Source: Tolypocladium sp. Sup5 PDA-1 (lineage: Eukaryota; Ascomycota; Sordariomycetes; Hypocreales; Ophiocordycipitaceae). Taken from it: DNA of 64,000 nucleotides. The stretch is from positions 124,001 through 188,000 of the forward strand of contig JPHH03000022.1 of the NCBI GenBank assembly GCA_000750105.3, read 5' to 3'. Below, piece by piece: positions 23,990 through 35,353 of the stretch. The notes under the pieces were generated by a model that was given only the letters and a program-made list of their open reading frames with translations, was not told where the DNA came from and made no database searches. Both the position numbers and the translations under genes were made by a program. Position 1 is the stretch's first letter. Every line of letters begins with the position of its first letter.

Positions 23990-25634
23990 CAGGCGCTGTT
24001 GCTGGGGAAGATTGGGCTGGCCAAAGATGGGAACGGGATGTTCAACGGGCGTCTATTACGGTGGGATATCACGGGGTACTGCGTTGTGTGGTTGTAGTTG
24101 GCAACTTGGCAGAGGCTGCCATCCATAGAGATGCAGATGATTTGATGTAAACTAGGTATTAGATCTGGCAGTATGCGACCTCGGGGAGTTGCGTGGAAAC
24201 ATACTGTAGACGCCAACTGGCTAATGGGAGGACGGGCATGACGAAGCCTTGAATACACTTTGCTCTGTCCGACGCACTCGATCCGGGCAGTTACATCCAT
24301 TCAACCTGATGTACGCACGCACTCATGTCTCCTGTCGGGCAGTTTCTATTCTTGCAGACGCCGGCCGCTCATGGCGACCCGGTTGCGGGCCCAATCACCG
24401 GGAGTGGTGGCTACCTCATATATGCGTACCTGCAACTGGAACTCGGGAGTGGCACCAAGGCGGCCGCTGTGCGAGGCCAGCCAGGAAGCCAGTTACAGCG
24501 CAAACGAATGCTGGAATCTATTTCTGGACGCTGCAGGCTCCGTTTAAGCGCTGGCCAACAAAGTGTGGCGTTGCAGTTGCCAGGGGGGGGACCGTGGACC
24601 CTAGGTTTGGTGCCATCGATGCCACGCGCCTGGGGAACCAGGCACGAGACTTGGCTCGACAGATCTACAAAGTCTCGATTGACAGCCGTACGTACGAAGT
24701 ATACATAGTCATTCAAGTTGTCGAGTAGTTTGAAATGGCTGGCCTGTTTTGAGCTTCGGACGTGGGGATGCTGTGCCGAATGAGGCATCGCCTCCACTCT
24801 ACGAATAGACTTGCCAACGACTCAATTACATACACGATAACAGAGCAAACAGTAGGCGCCCCGTTCAGAGAAGAGAACCCCCAGAGTGTCAAATTTAGAG
24901 ATTTCGAGGGTAAACATGCGTCATCTATCTTGGGGGATCTCCAAATCTTGAATTTCATCTTTCATCTCCATCCAGCGCAGCGATGTGTGGATGGGTTCTC
25001 CAGGGTCCCGAGCAAGGCGCCTAGAGACGGCCAATGAGCGACGCCACAACCCAGCCTGCATGTCCCGTCATCCGTGACACAGCGTAGCCATTGGATCACA
25101 TCGCTCAAGAAAAGAGTCGAGGTCGTCTCTGGCCAGCCAATGGTGGACGCGCCGGGCGCCGACGCATGCGCTTGACGCCGGGTCGCCATGGCGTGCCGCG
25201 CTGTCGAGCATTGGCTGGGTCGTTGCTGTCGTGTAAATATAATACATAGAGGCGGGTGTCTCTGCTCCTCGTGTGCTGCTGTTGGGAGCACAGGAACACC
25301 ATCTCCAACTCGGCCGCGCTGTATAACAAGTCCCGGCTGGGTCGTTTCCTTGCATCTCTTTCTTTTTTTCCTTATTCCTTATTTTCCTTGTTTCCTCTGT
25401 CGGCTCATATCTCTTAGTCCAGTTTCTTCTTCCTGTTTCTCATTTCCTAGTTTGGTATCTCGTTGCCCTTTCTTCGACGGCCTCCTGATATCTCTTCCTG
25501 TCTGGTCTCTACGAATCACGCAACATTAAACGTCTTTGTCTTGGGCATTTGCAATCAAACCGCGCCGAAAAAAGCCGGATCTTAGCTTCACCAATACCTT
25601 CTTCTTCTTCTGCCACTACTACCACAACCTCGAG
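23990..25634. other. intergenic region upstream of the DUF3455 gene
   Basis: No supportable gene. A GTACGTACGAAGTATAC motif lies at about 24689-24705. The proximal 280 bp before the next gene are strongly pyrimidine-rich. Confidence 0.6.
25346..25520 (+). promoter_or_regulatory. pyrimidine-rich promoter / leader tract
   Basis: The coding strand is dominated by CTTT, TTCC and TCTT runs between 25346 and 25520, ending about 115 bp before the start codon at 25635. In filamentous fungi such CT tracts commonly precede transcription starts of well-expressed genes. This is inference from composition only. Confidence 0.4.
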
Positions 25635-26557
25635 ATGCGTCTGTCGACAATCTTGGCGTCTACGTTGGCCGTCGCGGCCCAGGCAGCGCCGGCGTTCCCC
25701 GAGTTGAACCTCAAGGACCTGGCCGACCCGGCCAATGCCCTCGACTCGCTGTCGGGATACTTCAACTTGATTGCCGCCAAGGTCCAGGCAGCCAGGCTTC
25801 TGTCCGAGGCCCCCCAGTGTGACCTGTCAAAGGCACAGATGCCAGCAGGTGAGCTAACAACTGATACTCTCCCAAAACAGACCTATGGACAACTGGACTA
25901 ACGCACAATCTCGCGACGCAGGCGTCGATGGCCTCCCAGCACCCGCAAAGGGGCTGACGGTGCGGCACGTCGCCGTCGGCCGCGGCACGCAAAACTACAC
26001 CTGCGACCCCAGCAAGGAGGACTCGGCGCCCAAGTTGGCCGGCGCGGTGGCGACGCTCTTCAACGCCACCTGCGTCGCGGCGCTGTACCCGGACGTGCTG
26101 GACCGGATCCCCAGCATGGCCGTCTACTTTAACCTCAGTAGCACGGAGCGGCTCGGCCCCAGCGTGATGCCCAAGTCGGGCGTGCACTACTTCGCCGACG
26201 GCTCGACGCCCTTCTTCGACCTCGACACGCCGACTCTGGACATTGGCAAGGCGCCGTGCGCCAAGAACAGCACCGCCGACGCGCCGTCGACGGCGGCCGT
26301 GGGCCAGCGCGGCGAGAAGGCCGTGACCTGGCTGCGGCTGACGACCAAGGAGGGCGCCACCAACGGCATCAAGGAGGTCTACCGGGTGACGACGGCCGGG
26401 GGCAGCCCGCCGGCGACGTGCAAGGGCCTGCCGGCTAAGTTTGAGGTGCAGTACGCCGCAGTGTAAGTGTTTGCCCTGGTCCAGATGGACACCTTGCTCT
26501 TCTTTGCTGACTCGGCATCTCAGATACTGGTTCTGGCAAGGCGAGGACAGCGGCTAG
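25635..26557 (+). CDS. secreted DUF3455 domain protein
   Basis: Three exons, 25635-25848, 25922-26462 and 26524-26557, encode 262 aa. The first 18 residues form a signal peptide (basic start, hydrophobic core, A-Q-A-A-P cleavage region), so the product should be secreted. DUF3455 landmarks follow: G-T-Q-N-Y-T-C, the Phe-rich H-Y-F-A-D-G-S-T-P-F-F-D, V-T-W-L-R-L, E-V-Y-R-V-T-T-A-G-G and P-A-T-C-K-G. The tail Q-Y-A-A-V-Y-W-F-W is completed only by splicing the third, 34-nt exon (donor GTAAGT). Fungal members are often mislabelled malate dehydrogenase; the actual activity is unknown. Four Cys residues could form disulphides, which fits an extracellular protein. Confidence 0.85.
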
Positions 26558-28048
26558 AAAAGGAGGCGACGGATGACTGATTGATATGGCGGCGCTGTGA
26601 TTTGCATCCTGTTTAGTTGGCTGTGTGTTTGCTAATTCTCCTTTACCTTCTTCTCTTGTGAGACTATACATACTTTCCGTGTTGTAGATACAACAGCCCG
26701 CACGGCTTCTCAACGTACGTCGACGTGTCTGAACAGTCTGTGCCTGATGTCGTCACAACACCGCCCCGTGTCAGGGGCTGCCATCCATCGGGGCAGGAAG
26801 AAAGCGTCTAGAAGGCGTGCCCCTGTCGTTCTGGGCTCGCGTTGGATGGTTTCGGTGCTCGGATCTCCAGCCAGTCGTTCATGTGGACAGGAACTCCCGA
26901 GTTCCCAGCAGGCAGCCGCGGTTGTCGTGTCGCTCGTTGCCCCGATCGAGTAACAAGATGCTGCCGGAGGAGGCGACGAAACCGACACGGAGCCGACGAT
27001 GCAGTTTCTCACCTGCATAGGTTTACAAGGCCAGTCCGGAAAGAGTCCTCGTTGCAACGCTGGGGGGGAGGGTGGAAGCTGGCGATCTAGTGAATGTCGT
27101 TGGCTGCTGGGCGAGGGCTGCACGTGCGTGTCAGGTCTTGCAAGGATCGCCCCGCGGCCACCCCAGTGATGTTGGAGGCTTAGTCGAGGTACAGTAATAC
27201 CTCGACCCCTCGTCGTAGTAATCCAGGTCCAACTGCGATGCCATCGTCATACCGTCATGCCCGCCATTGCCCGCAGGGATCAAACGGGCAGGTTGTGGGC
27301 TGCAATGCGACGCGCCGCAAGGGGTCATTGGACCAGAGAGAAGGCGGATCAAGCCTCTTCGGTCCTGAGAGACACGCGGAAGTTCCTGGGAGCGCAGGGG
27401 TGCTCTGCACGATGTGAGCTTAGCTGCAAGGACTGTAGATGCATGAGCTCTTTCTAGTTCGACAGCGGCCATCCACCTTGAAGTTGGAGATTGGAGTCTT
27501 TCTCATTCCTACCTTCCAGACTTACACCAAGTCTCTTCTCTTCTCTGCATCTGGTTGCGACGACTCTCCAGCCATCTTTACTCTTGAGCTATCCTCTACG
27601 ACTTCACCTGTCTTCGAGTTCGATTCAAAGTACGGAGTACACGGCTCATCGCAAACTCGACTGCTCCGGCTGCACCGCACGACGACAGGTACCTACGCAG
27701 CGCTTTCAGAGAACCCCGAGCCTCAACTCCGGATTGCTCCTCCGGACCACGCCATGAACCTGCGGTGATACTCCGGGGGGTGGCAAACATCACCAATACG
27801 AGCCTGCGCAACGGCCCACCATCTCTGAATGCCAGTTCATTCTCACGTCTCTGAGTGAACCAAAGCTCTTGAATCTTGATGACGCCTGCATAAACCACAG
27901 CCCCCACCATCAAGGCCGCCCAGCGTCGTCATCTAGAGGGCAGCTGGCAACGAATAACGTTCGGCCAAACACACAACCTAGACAGCAAAGCAAAAAGTAA
28001 AAGCCAGATTAATAAGGAGGCGGCGCCAGCTGGCCACCGGACCTCACG
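26558..28048. other. intergenic region upstream of the F-box gene
   Basis: No gene recognised. It contains an exact TACGGAGTAC copy at 27631-27640. The short open frames are not protein-like. Confidence 0.6.
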
Positions 28049-30916
28049 ATGCTTTGGTCAACCAAAAACCACTTCAGCCTCGACAAGCTGCTGAGCTGGA
28101 CCCTCATTGCCCGAACCATGAGCGCCAACGGCTGTCTGCAGGTGGCGGCTTGGGCGGCCCCAGGCGGGAGTGACGAGCCGCCTGACAGCCCCGTGGAGAA
28201 GAGCCTGGAGATTGAGAAATGCCCCGCAGAGGCGCCTGTAGCAGGTGAGCGAGAAGGACCCTTGTGCCAACATCGTCCATCACTCCACCACCAGCCGCAG
28301 CATCACAACCATCTCCCGCAGCATCACGTTCACCACCAGCATCCCGGTTCCTCATCCTCGTCCTCATCCTCGTCCTCATCCTCGTCCTCATCCTCGTCCT
28401 CACCCTCACCGCCATCACCATCACCGTCTGCCTCGTCGTCGCCGGCATCGCAGTGCGGTGCATGCGTGCACATGCTTGCTGTTCCTGTCCAACGGCGACG
28501 TCGACCTCGACGTCGACAGACCTTTTTAAGACCTCGCGTCGCAGCTCCGCACCAGGTCCTACAGAAGCTTACCACCTCACCAGACGCTGCAGACGCTGCG
28601 CAGCTCCGCTGGCCCATGGGACACATACCCGTCGAGATCTTCGAGCTCATCACCTCCCACCTCTCGCGCGCCGAGGTCAAGACCCTGCGCCTCGTCTGCC
28701 GAGAGTTCGAGTCCAAGGTATCTGCCCAGTACTTCCGCAATGTCGTCGTCCCCTTCAAGGCCGAGCTGCTTTCCAGCCTCGGCGCTCGAGGCGACGACGG
28801 CGGCGCGGTGAAGCCCGACGTCTTCTCCAGCGGCATGCGCATATTCCAGTCCTTTGGTCCGCACATCCTCCGCTTTGCGCTGTCGCTCGAGGTGGACGAG
28901 GAGTCGCTTGCCTTCCCGCCCGTCAAGACTGTCCAGAAAGCCGTCCCGTCATTCTGGGGCATCTACCGCTGGCCGCACGACGACTATCGCCGGTACCAGG
29001 ATCTCGAGGGTATCGAGCGCGCCGCTGACGAGACAGACAGCATGAAGGAAGCCCTTCGCTGCCTCTCCAAGGTTAGGAATCTCGGACTGTGCTGCGACGC
29101 TGGACTCGGCTTTCTCTGTGGCCCAGACAAGGTCGCCCGCAATGCCGCTGTCCGACACCCCGTCTTTGCCACGCAGGACTGGCGCCGCAGAAACTCGCCG
29201 TCGAACGCGGCTAGCAGACCCGTCGTTGCCCTCACCAACTCTGGCGCCTCGAGCCAAGACGCCGCAGAAGCTGCGTTTAGCCGCGCAACCATGGTTAAGC
29301 GCATGACGCTGGCCAAGATGGTCAGTGACGCCGGCTACGTGACGCCAGATCAGGTCAAGGAGGCGGTTCGTCTCATGCTCACGACAGAAAGGACCACTGT
29401 TGCTACCATCGACCTGGATGGGAGATCGCGCCCCGCAAACGACCATGACAGAAGCCCCTGTTCCCTCTTTGAGACTCCCACAAGCCAGGCTTGCCAGGGT
29501 CAGTCTTGTCCCTTGATACCATCTAACCTCACCATGGCCCAGATGGAGATGCTGCTCGAGCTGGAGTGGGCACACCGCGCCATGATCCAGTCGTACGTCA
29601 TCGGCCTGATCGACAATGCCTCGAGCGGATGCTTCAACAATGTCACCACCCTGACACTTGCCAAGATCCCCAGCAGCCACCTGCATATCTTCTGCCGCGA
29701 CGACCTCTGGAACAGCATCCCGAGCGTCAAGAATGTGTCTCTGGGCGTCATTGCCGACTGGAGACGCATCTCCGCGCCCACGCCTGGCTTTGTCGAGGAC
29801 CAGCCAGTGTCTCCCGTCCAGGCAGTCGGCAAATCTTTCAGATTGCTCAACTCGTACATTGGACGGCAGCCCAACATCGAGAGCATTCATTTTGAGTGGA
29901 TCTGCGGCGGTGAGTTTGCGCCGGGCTTGTATCATCGCAACATGTACATCCTGCCGGCTCCCTTTTTCGAGAATCCCGAGGTCATGACGACCCCAACTGG
30001 CCTCAAGGACCACGCGGACCGGCTCCTTAACCTCCCACATGCCATGCACGTGTCGCTCAAGAATTGTTGGGTCTCGCCTCACGTCCTCTTGCAGACGGTC
30101 CGGCAAATGGCCCTTCGCTCGTTGGAGAAGCTCGAGCTGGAGTCGGTTTCCCTCTCCGGGCCCCCTACCACTATTCCCCAGGCGCCCATCATGCAGCTGC
30201 TGCGGCACCAGCATCATCACCAGGCCGATCATGACCAAGCCGGGCCTAACGATCTTGCGCAGGACATGCTGCCAGACTGGATGGGCTTGGGTGCAGCACA
30301 CCTTGGACCACCACCGCTTCAGCCGATGCCAGCCACACACACGGATACGCCGGCCAATTTTACGCAAAGCACGCAACCGGGGCTGGAGCAGCCTGATTTG
30401 ATGTCGTGGTCTGGCATCATCGAGCACTTCTCGCCGGGAGTCAAGATCAACCAGCTGTTGGCTCACGATGGCGACTCGTCGGATGACGAAAATCCGCTGG
30501 CTGGCCCCGCTCCCAGATCGACGTACCTGCCTGGAGACTTCCCGCGCCACGATGAGGAGCGTTACCAGCTCACGTCTCTGTCTTTCACGTCGTGCGGCTA
30601 TGCTGCCATTGACCTCCCGTACCTCGACTCGCGTGCCGTTCTGCCTTCCAACACGGCAATTTTGCCGAGTGTGAATACGTCGGACCGCCCAGACCTGAGC
30701 CGCCAGATGCAGCGATGTGGAGACAAGATGATGGGACTGGTTGTTCCATACCTCACTCCGCAAGACCTGGTTAACCTAGAGACTGGATTCGGCATGGCCT
30801 TGGGCTGGGAGGGCATCTACGACGAGCGTGTCATCGAGGACGCCATTTCCGATGGCATGGACTATCCCGGTCTCGGTCGCTTCACCGGCGTCATCGGCAG
30901 CGGAGGCTATTCGTGA
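28049..30916 (+). CDS. F-box domain protein
   Basis: Read through without splicing, the frame is 955 aa. A canonical donor GTGAGC at 28245 and an in-frame acceptor CAG ending at 28583 (or 28592) would remove about 339 nt, including the His-rich and poly-Ser stretch, giving about 842 aa. I favour the spliced form because the removed part is minisatellite. The F-box begins at the ATG at 28616 (I-P-V-E-I-F-E-L-I-T-S-H-L, then T-L-R-L-V-C-R-E-F). Downstream regions look like degenerate leucine-rich segments (N-V-T-T-L-T-L-A-K-I, L-E-K-L-E-L-E-S-V) mixed with low-complexity linkers. By family it is a substrate adaptor for an SCF ubiquitin ligase; the target is unknown. Confidence 0.8.
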   Translation: MLWSTKNHFSLDKLLSWTLIARTMSANGCLQVAAWAAPGGSDEPPDSPVEKSLEIEKCPAEAPVAGEREGPLCQHRPSLHHQPQHHNHLPQHHVHHQHPGSSSSSSSSSSSSSSSSSSPSPPSPSPSASSSPASQCGACVHMLAVPVQRRRRPRRRQTFLRPRVAAPHQVLQKLTTSPDAADAAQLRWPMGHIPVEIFELITSHLSRAEVKTLRLVCREFESKVSAQYFRNVVVPFKAELLSSLGARGDDGGAVKPDVFSSGMRIFQSFGPHILRFALSLEVDEESLAFPPVKTVQKAVPSFWGIYRWPHDDYRRYQDLEGIERAADETDSMKEALRCLSKVRNLGLCCDAGLGFLCGPDKVARNAAVRHPVFATQDWRRRNSPSNAASRPVVALTNSGASSQDAAEAAFSRATMVKRMTLAKMVSDAGYVTPDQVKEAVRLMLTTERTTVATIDLDGRSRPANDHDRSPCSLFETPTSQACQGQSCPLIPSNLTMAQMEMLLELEWAHRAMIQSYVIGLIDNASSGCFNNVTTLTLAKIPSSHLHIFCRDDLWNSIPSVKNVSLGVIADWRRISAPTPGFVEDQPVSPVQAVGKSFRLLNSYIGRQPNIESIHFEWICGGEFAPGLYHRNMYILPAPFFENPEVMTTPTGLKDHADRLLNLPHAMHVSLKNCWVSPHVLLQTVRQMALRSLEKLELESVSLSGPPTTIPQAPIMQLLRHQHHHQADHDQAGPNDLAQDMLPDWMGLGAAHLGPPPLQPMPATHTDTPANFTQSTQPGLEQPDLMSWSGIIEHFSPGVKINQLLAHDGDSSDDENPLAGPAPRSTYLPGDFPRHDEERYQLTSLSFTSCGYAAIDLPYLDSRAVLPSNTAILPSVNTSDRPDLSRQMQRCGDKMMGLVVPYLTPQDLVNLETGFGMALGWEGIYDERVIEDAISDGMDYPGLGRFTGVIGSGGYS
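28351..28398. repeat. 12-mer minisatellite in the F-box gene
   Basis: The unit CCTCATCCTCGT is present in four perfect tandem copies at 28351, 28363, 28375 and 28387, followed by decayed copies. Translated in the gene frame it gives poly-Ser. It more likely lies in an unrecognised intron (28245 to about 28583). Confidence 0.85.
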
Positions 30917-31880
30917 TCCACGAGCCTGCCATTCTTGTCGAGCTGCTTGCCTCGACAGCTCGATTGCGGATCTCTTTATGACGAGAAGCGATTGCTTCTG
31001 TTGAACTCGTATAATGACGCATACTATACAGGTGGGAAACGGCGTGTCCACGGTTTTGCTTTACACATGATGCCGCACAGGCTACTAATTTATGTGTCTC
31101 GGATACACAAAATGGTTCCAGGATTTTACATGGACAGAATTCCATGGTTGCTGTATAGTAACGCGTCTGGAAAAGGGTCGAAAAAGATGTGAAGTAGTGC
31201 GATGGGTGGACCGAATGGCCCTTTAAATGGCAAGGGGCCTTGGGAAACTAGGGGAAGATGTTTTGAGCTGTGTTGGACATGTCAAGCGTTATCAAATTGA
31301 TATCGACACGTCTCAGGCGCGGACAGGACATGGCCATAATATTTGCGTCTGCATTAGAAATTCCAGTCGCACATTGTCTGCGTCTCGATGTCGTCCATTC
31401 GCCGGTACATGATGACCTCAATTTGAACACACGAGGATGATGCTTTGCTGAATCCGTAGGAAGCGAAACTCTAGCTGACAAAGTCGGCCCATGTCGTCCT
31501 TGCATTGCATGCATACCTTACCAACTTACCTTGGCCGTCTACGTACGGCAGAGGGAGATTCCCGCAGGGAGGTTTTCACAGGCTCAAGCATCACCCAAGA
31601 CCTCATCTTCCATGTACACGATCGTACACTAGAACAGCCGCACCGTACGTCAAGTCACGTCGCCAGAAAGGGGCATCGCTCGTATGGCTTTGTTTCGTTG
31701 ATTTATTTCGTCAAGAACCCTTGCGAAAAAAGGAGAAAATTTGCATGCGATCTTTCCCTTTTAATGCCATGCTCCCACCGTAGCCTGCCATACACCAGGA
31801 AGATGAAAAGCCACGAATCACCCCGAAAACATGTCAACGTCCCAGTTCCTTCCCTGCTCCAGACCCAGTCCTGCGCTCCT
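30917..31880. other. convergent intergenic region, F-box / RPL17
   Basis: 3' flanks of two convergent genes. It is AT-richer than its surroundings and carries no recognised gene. Confidence 0.6.
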
Positions 31881-32797
31881 TTATGCGGCAGTGATGGCCT
31901 TGCGGAGACGGGCACCGCGCTGTCTCGAGTTGAGACGGAGCTCCTCACGGCCAACAACCTGGTCAGACTTCTGCACAACCTCGTCGCCCTCGGTCAGGAT
32001 CAGCTCGATGTGGCAGGGGTTCGACATGTAGGGGTTGATCTGTGAGACGGTCAGCTAAAATCCCATATTCCTCGAGGTCGGAGGGCATCAACGTACGCGA
32101 CCGTGGGCACGGTACGTTCGGCGGCGCTGCTTGGGAGCCTGGTTGACCTGGATGTGCTTGACGATCAGGGCACCGGTGTCGAGGCCCTTGGCATCGGCGT
32201 TGGCCTCGGCGTTCTTGAGGAGGTCCAGCAGGAACTGGGCAGACTTGATGGGCCACCGGGCCTTGGAGACACCGAACTGCTTGCCTGTAGAAACAATAAT
32301 CCATCAGCAACTGTCCCTTGCCAATGTAATCGACTCCCCAGTTGTTCGTGTTTCCGGAGCAGACGACACTCGCGTCATGCTCTGTTCACCAAAACAACGC
32401 AGGTTCGTCGGGATTTCGTGTCGTACCTTGGGCGCAGCGGCCGGTGCTGCCGGCATATCGTCGCATGGGGACGGCCTCCTTATGCTCCTTCACATTCTCG
32501 AGGAAGGCAACAGCACGCTGCAGCTTCCAGCCGTTGATGGCCTGAGCGGTCTCGCGGGTGTTCTTGAAGGAAACTCGCAGGTAGGCACCGCGGGCGCGGG
32601 CCGATTTGGAGGGCAGGATCTCGGTCGCGGCGTATCGAACCTGTTGGGGGGAGGAGACGTTAGTTTCAATTCGTTGCGGCGTATCGCGACAAGGTCTCGT
32701 TCGGCGACCAGGACATGACGGGTGCAATCGAATCGCTCGAAAGTACCGTATGCATGCTCGACAAAAATTCCCAATGCTGCAGGGCTCAACTCACCAT
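31881..32797 (-). CDS. RPL17: 60S ribosomal protein L17 (uL22)
   Basis: Four coding exons on the minus strand, 32797-32795, 32640-32427, 32284-32097 and 32039-31881, encode 187 aa. The first coding exon is only the ATG, followed by a 154-nt intron; the others are 142 and 57 nt. The protein reads V-R-Y-A-A-T-E, then A-R-G-A-Y-L-R-V-S-F-K-N-T-R-E-T and W-P-I-K-S-A-Q-F-L-L-D-L-L-K-N-A-E. The conserved P-K-Q-R-R-R-T-Y-R-A-H-G-R and N-P-Y-M-S-N-P-C-H-I-E precede a basic tail. uL22 lines the peptide exit tunnel of the large subunit. It is divergent from fibrillarin, with TTAGGG-type motifs in the shared region. Expression is expected to be high and tied to growth. Confidence 0.95.
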
Positions 32798-33489
32798 CTC
32801 GACGGCTTGAATGTGGTGACTGATTCGACGACGTGGGTTCGCGGGCTGAAGTTGAGAAATCTAAACTTTTGCCCTAAGGCACTGGGACCAGACCTCGCTT
32901 ACCGCTTCGGGGAATTGTTAGGGTTTGGCTGCCCTGCTCATTCGGGTACAGCGACAAGACTCACCTACAGTTGCGTAACAGAAATTTCAACCACAGGGGC
33001 AAATTAACCGCGAGAGTAACAGCAAGGCGTAGATTGATAGTGTTTATAACAGACACAGAAATTTTAAAGGCCTCTTTCCCCTTCTTGTTTGTGTGCTGAA
33101 GATGCGATGCGCAAAGAGTACTTCAAACCAATGTCACATGATTGATGGTCACGTCAACACGTGATTGCGAACAGTCAGCGAGTTGTGGGGTATTCTGAGC
33201 CGGAAAAAGGTCGGCCCAAGCAAGGCCCTCGAGCCGTTGGCTCGGCCAATAATGGCACTTGCAGTGGGGATAAGCAAAAAAGCTCCAGGCAAAAGCTTCA
33301 AAAATTTCTTTCGCTTCAGAAAGGCCGACAGGTGCATCACCCACCAGCCAGCAGGTCAACGACAAGTTTGCAGTCTACCCCCCAGTCTGCTGCAAGGATC
33401 CGACAACTTCTCTCTTGTTGACCCCAATCAGACTCGAAACGACAAACGGAACCCTCCCTTTCTATACCCCTTCCGAAGCACGCAGCATA
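32798..33489. promoter_or_regulatory. shared promoter region of RPL17 and fibrillarin
   Basis: These 692 bp contain both promoters. A telomere-repeat-like box TTAGGGTTT lies at 32918-32926 and CCCTAA at 32872-32877, 75-130 bp upstream of the RPL17 ATG. Such boxes are known in fungal ribosomal protein promoters as sites for Tbf1/Reb1-type factors. Their use here is inference. Confidence 0.6.
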
Positions 33490-34695
33490 ATGGCATTCGG
33501 TGATCGTGGTGGCCGAGGCGCCCCCCGCGGTGGTGGTGGCATGCGAGGAGGCTCCCGTGGAGGTCGAGGCGGTTTCGGTGACCGTGGTGGCCGAGGCGGT
33601 GCCCGTGGAGGTCGCGGCGGCTTCGGTGATCGTGGTGGTCGAGGTACGACATGATGAGCCTTGGTGACGCTGTTTCTGTGTTGTAAATGATGGGACTGAC
33701 TTGCGCGAAACAGGTGGTGGTCGAGGTGGCTTCGGTGCTCGCGGCGGCGGTCGTGGCGGCTTCGGTGCTCGTGGTGGCCGTGGAGCCTCCCGTGGAGGAG
33801 CTGGTCAGAAGGGAGGTGCCAGGGTCGTCGTGGTATGTTTGATTTCCGACAGATACAGGGCCTCGCAAGGTCTTGCTTTCTGTCCTATTCTAACCAAGTG
33901 AACGTTAGGAGCCCCATCGTCACCCCGGTGTCTTTGTTGTCCGCGGTGGCAAGGAGGACGGCCTCGCGACGCGCAACATGGCGCCGAGCGAGTCTGTCTA
34001 CGGCGAGAAGCGCATCCAGCACGACGAGACCGTCCAGAACGACGACGGCACGACGACGACCACCAAGGTTGAGTACCGGATGTGGAACCCTTTCCGCAGC
34101 AAGCTTTGCGCTGCCATCGCTGGTGGTGCCGACGAAATCTACATGCGGCCCGGCTCTCGCGTGCTTTACCTTGGTGCTGCCTCTGGCACTTCGGTTTCCC
34201 ACGTTTCCGACCTCGTTGGTCCCACCGGTTACGTCTACGCCGTCGAGTTCTCTTCTCGGTCCGGCCGTGATCTGATCTCCATGGCGTCGAAGCGACCCAA
34301 CGTTGTGCCCATTGTCGAGGACGCCCGCCAGCCGGCCCGCTACCGCATGATTGTGCCTATGGTCGACGTCATCTTTGCCGATGTCGCCCAGCCCGACCAG
34401 GCCCGTATCGTCGCCATGAACGCCAACTGGTTCCTCAAGACCGGCGGTGGTGTGCTCATCTCCATCAAGGCCAACTGCATCGACTCTACCGCCCCTCCTG
34501 CTGAAGTCTTCGCCAACGAGGTCAACAAGATGAGAGCCGAGCACATCAAGCCCAAGTTCCAGCTTACGCTCGGTGAGCACCGCCCCTCCCCTCTTTCGCA
34601 CATTGATGAGGCTGTACGCTAACCTGAGCCATCTAGAACCCTTCGAGCGTGACCACTGCTTGGTTGCCGGTGAGTACCTGCGCTACAAGTCTTGA
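33490..34695 (+). CDS. NOP1: fibrillarin, box C/D snoRNP 2'-O-methyltransferase
   Basis: Four exons, 33490-33643, 33714-33832, 33909-34572 and 34637-34695, encode 331 aa with introns of 70, 76 and 64 nt. Residues 1 to about 85 form the Gly/Arg-rich (RGG) domain with repeated G-G-F-G-D-R and G-F-G-A-R-G units. The methyltransferase fold starts at E-P-H-R-H-P-G-V-F-V and includes the SAM site Y-L-G-A-A-S-G-T-S-V-S-H-V and V-Y-A-V-E-F-S. Later landmarks are V-D-V-I-F-A-D-V-A-Q-P-D-Q and the final E-P-F-E-R-D-H, which is formed across the last intron. It methylates rRNA ribose 2'-OH groups guided by C/D snoRNAs in the nucleolus. I saw no snoRNA with clear C and D boxes in the introns. Confidence 0.96.
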
Positions 34696-35353
34696 GGAGT
34701 CCCGTCTCTCTCCTCTTGATTGTTATTTCGCAGGTCTCACTTGATTCCCCGCACCGTGAGCGCTTGGGCGTCCTGAGCATTTTGTGCAACATAAAGTCAT
34801 GCATGCTTTGATGTCTCTTGTTTTTTATCCTTTTGCTATTTTCCGGACGGCTGCTTCAACAGGGCGAGAAGGCGTTACGGGCAGGGTTGGATCATGTATA
34901 TAAGCTGCTTCTTGGCGCCAGGGCCAAATGGAAAGATGTGCAAATGATGGTGCTTCGTCGATGCCGTGCAGTTGGGGTGAATTGTCGTGATGGTATAAGC
35001 CTGTCGATGCAAGCAGGCTGGGCTTGGCTTCACGTATACGACACAACTCGCCCTGACATGGACGTCGCCCGACGCTTCTTGAGCCTTGCCAACGTCTCGG
35101 TGTGTTTTCAAGGTCAGCTACACGTCGACAGTGACCGGCAACCTGTCGTAACGCATCACAACGGAAGGGTAGGCAGCATGAACCGGGGCGCGTCTCCATG
35201 CAGAGGAGGGGAGGCAAGAGAGCACAGAGTTATGAAATACACGAGACCCTCGCGGCTGAACATGGGGGTATTCTGTCATTATCATTACCGGGCGCGCTGA
35301 GCACCTTGTTTCTATTATGCTGTCTTTTTTGTATCTCTTTATAATAAATGCTT
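34696..35353. other. convergent intergenic region, fibrillarin / P450
   Basis: 3' flanks of both genes; nothing coding recognised. Confidence 0.6.

Noticed and set aside
28949..30763. 604-aa minus-strand open frame
   Set aside because: Exact antisense shadow of the F-box gene; composition follows third-position GC of the real gene.
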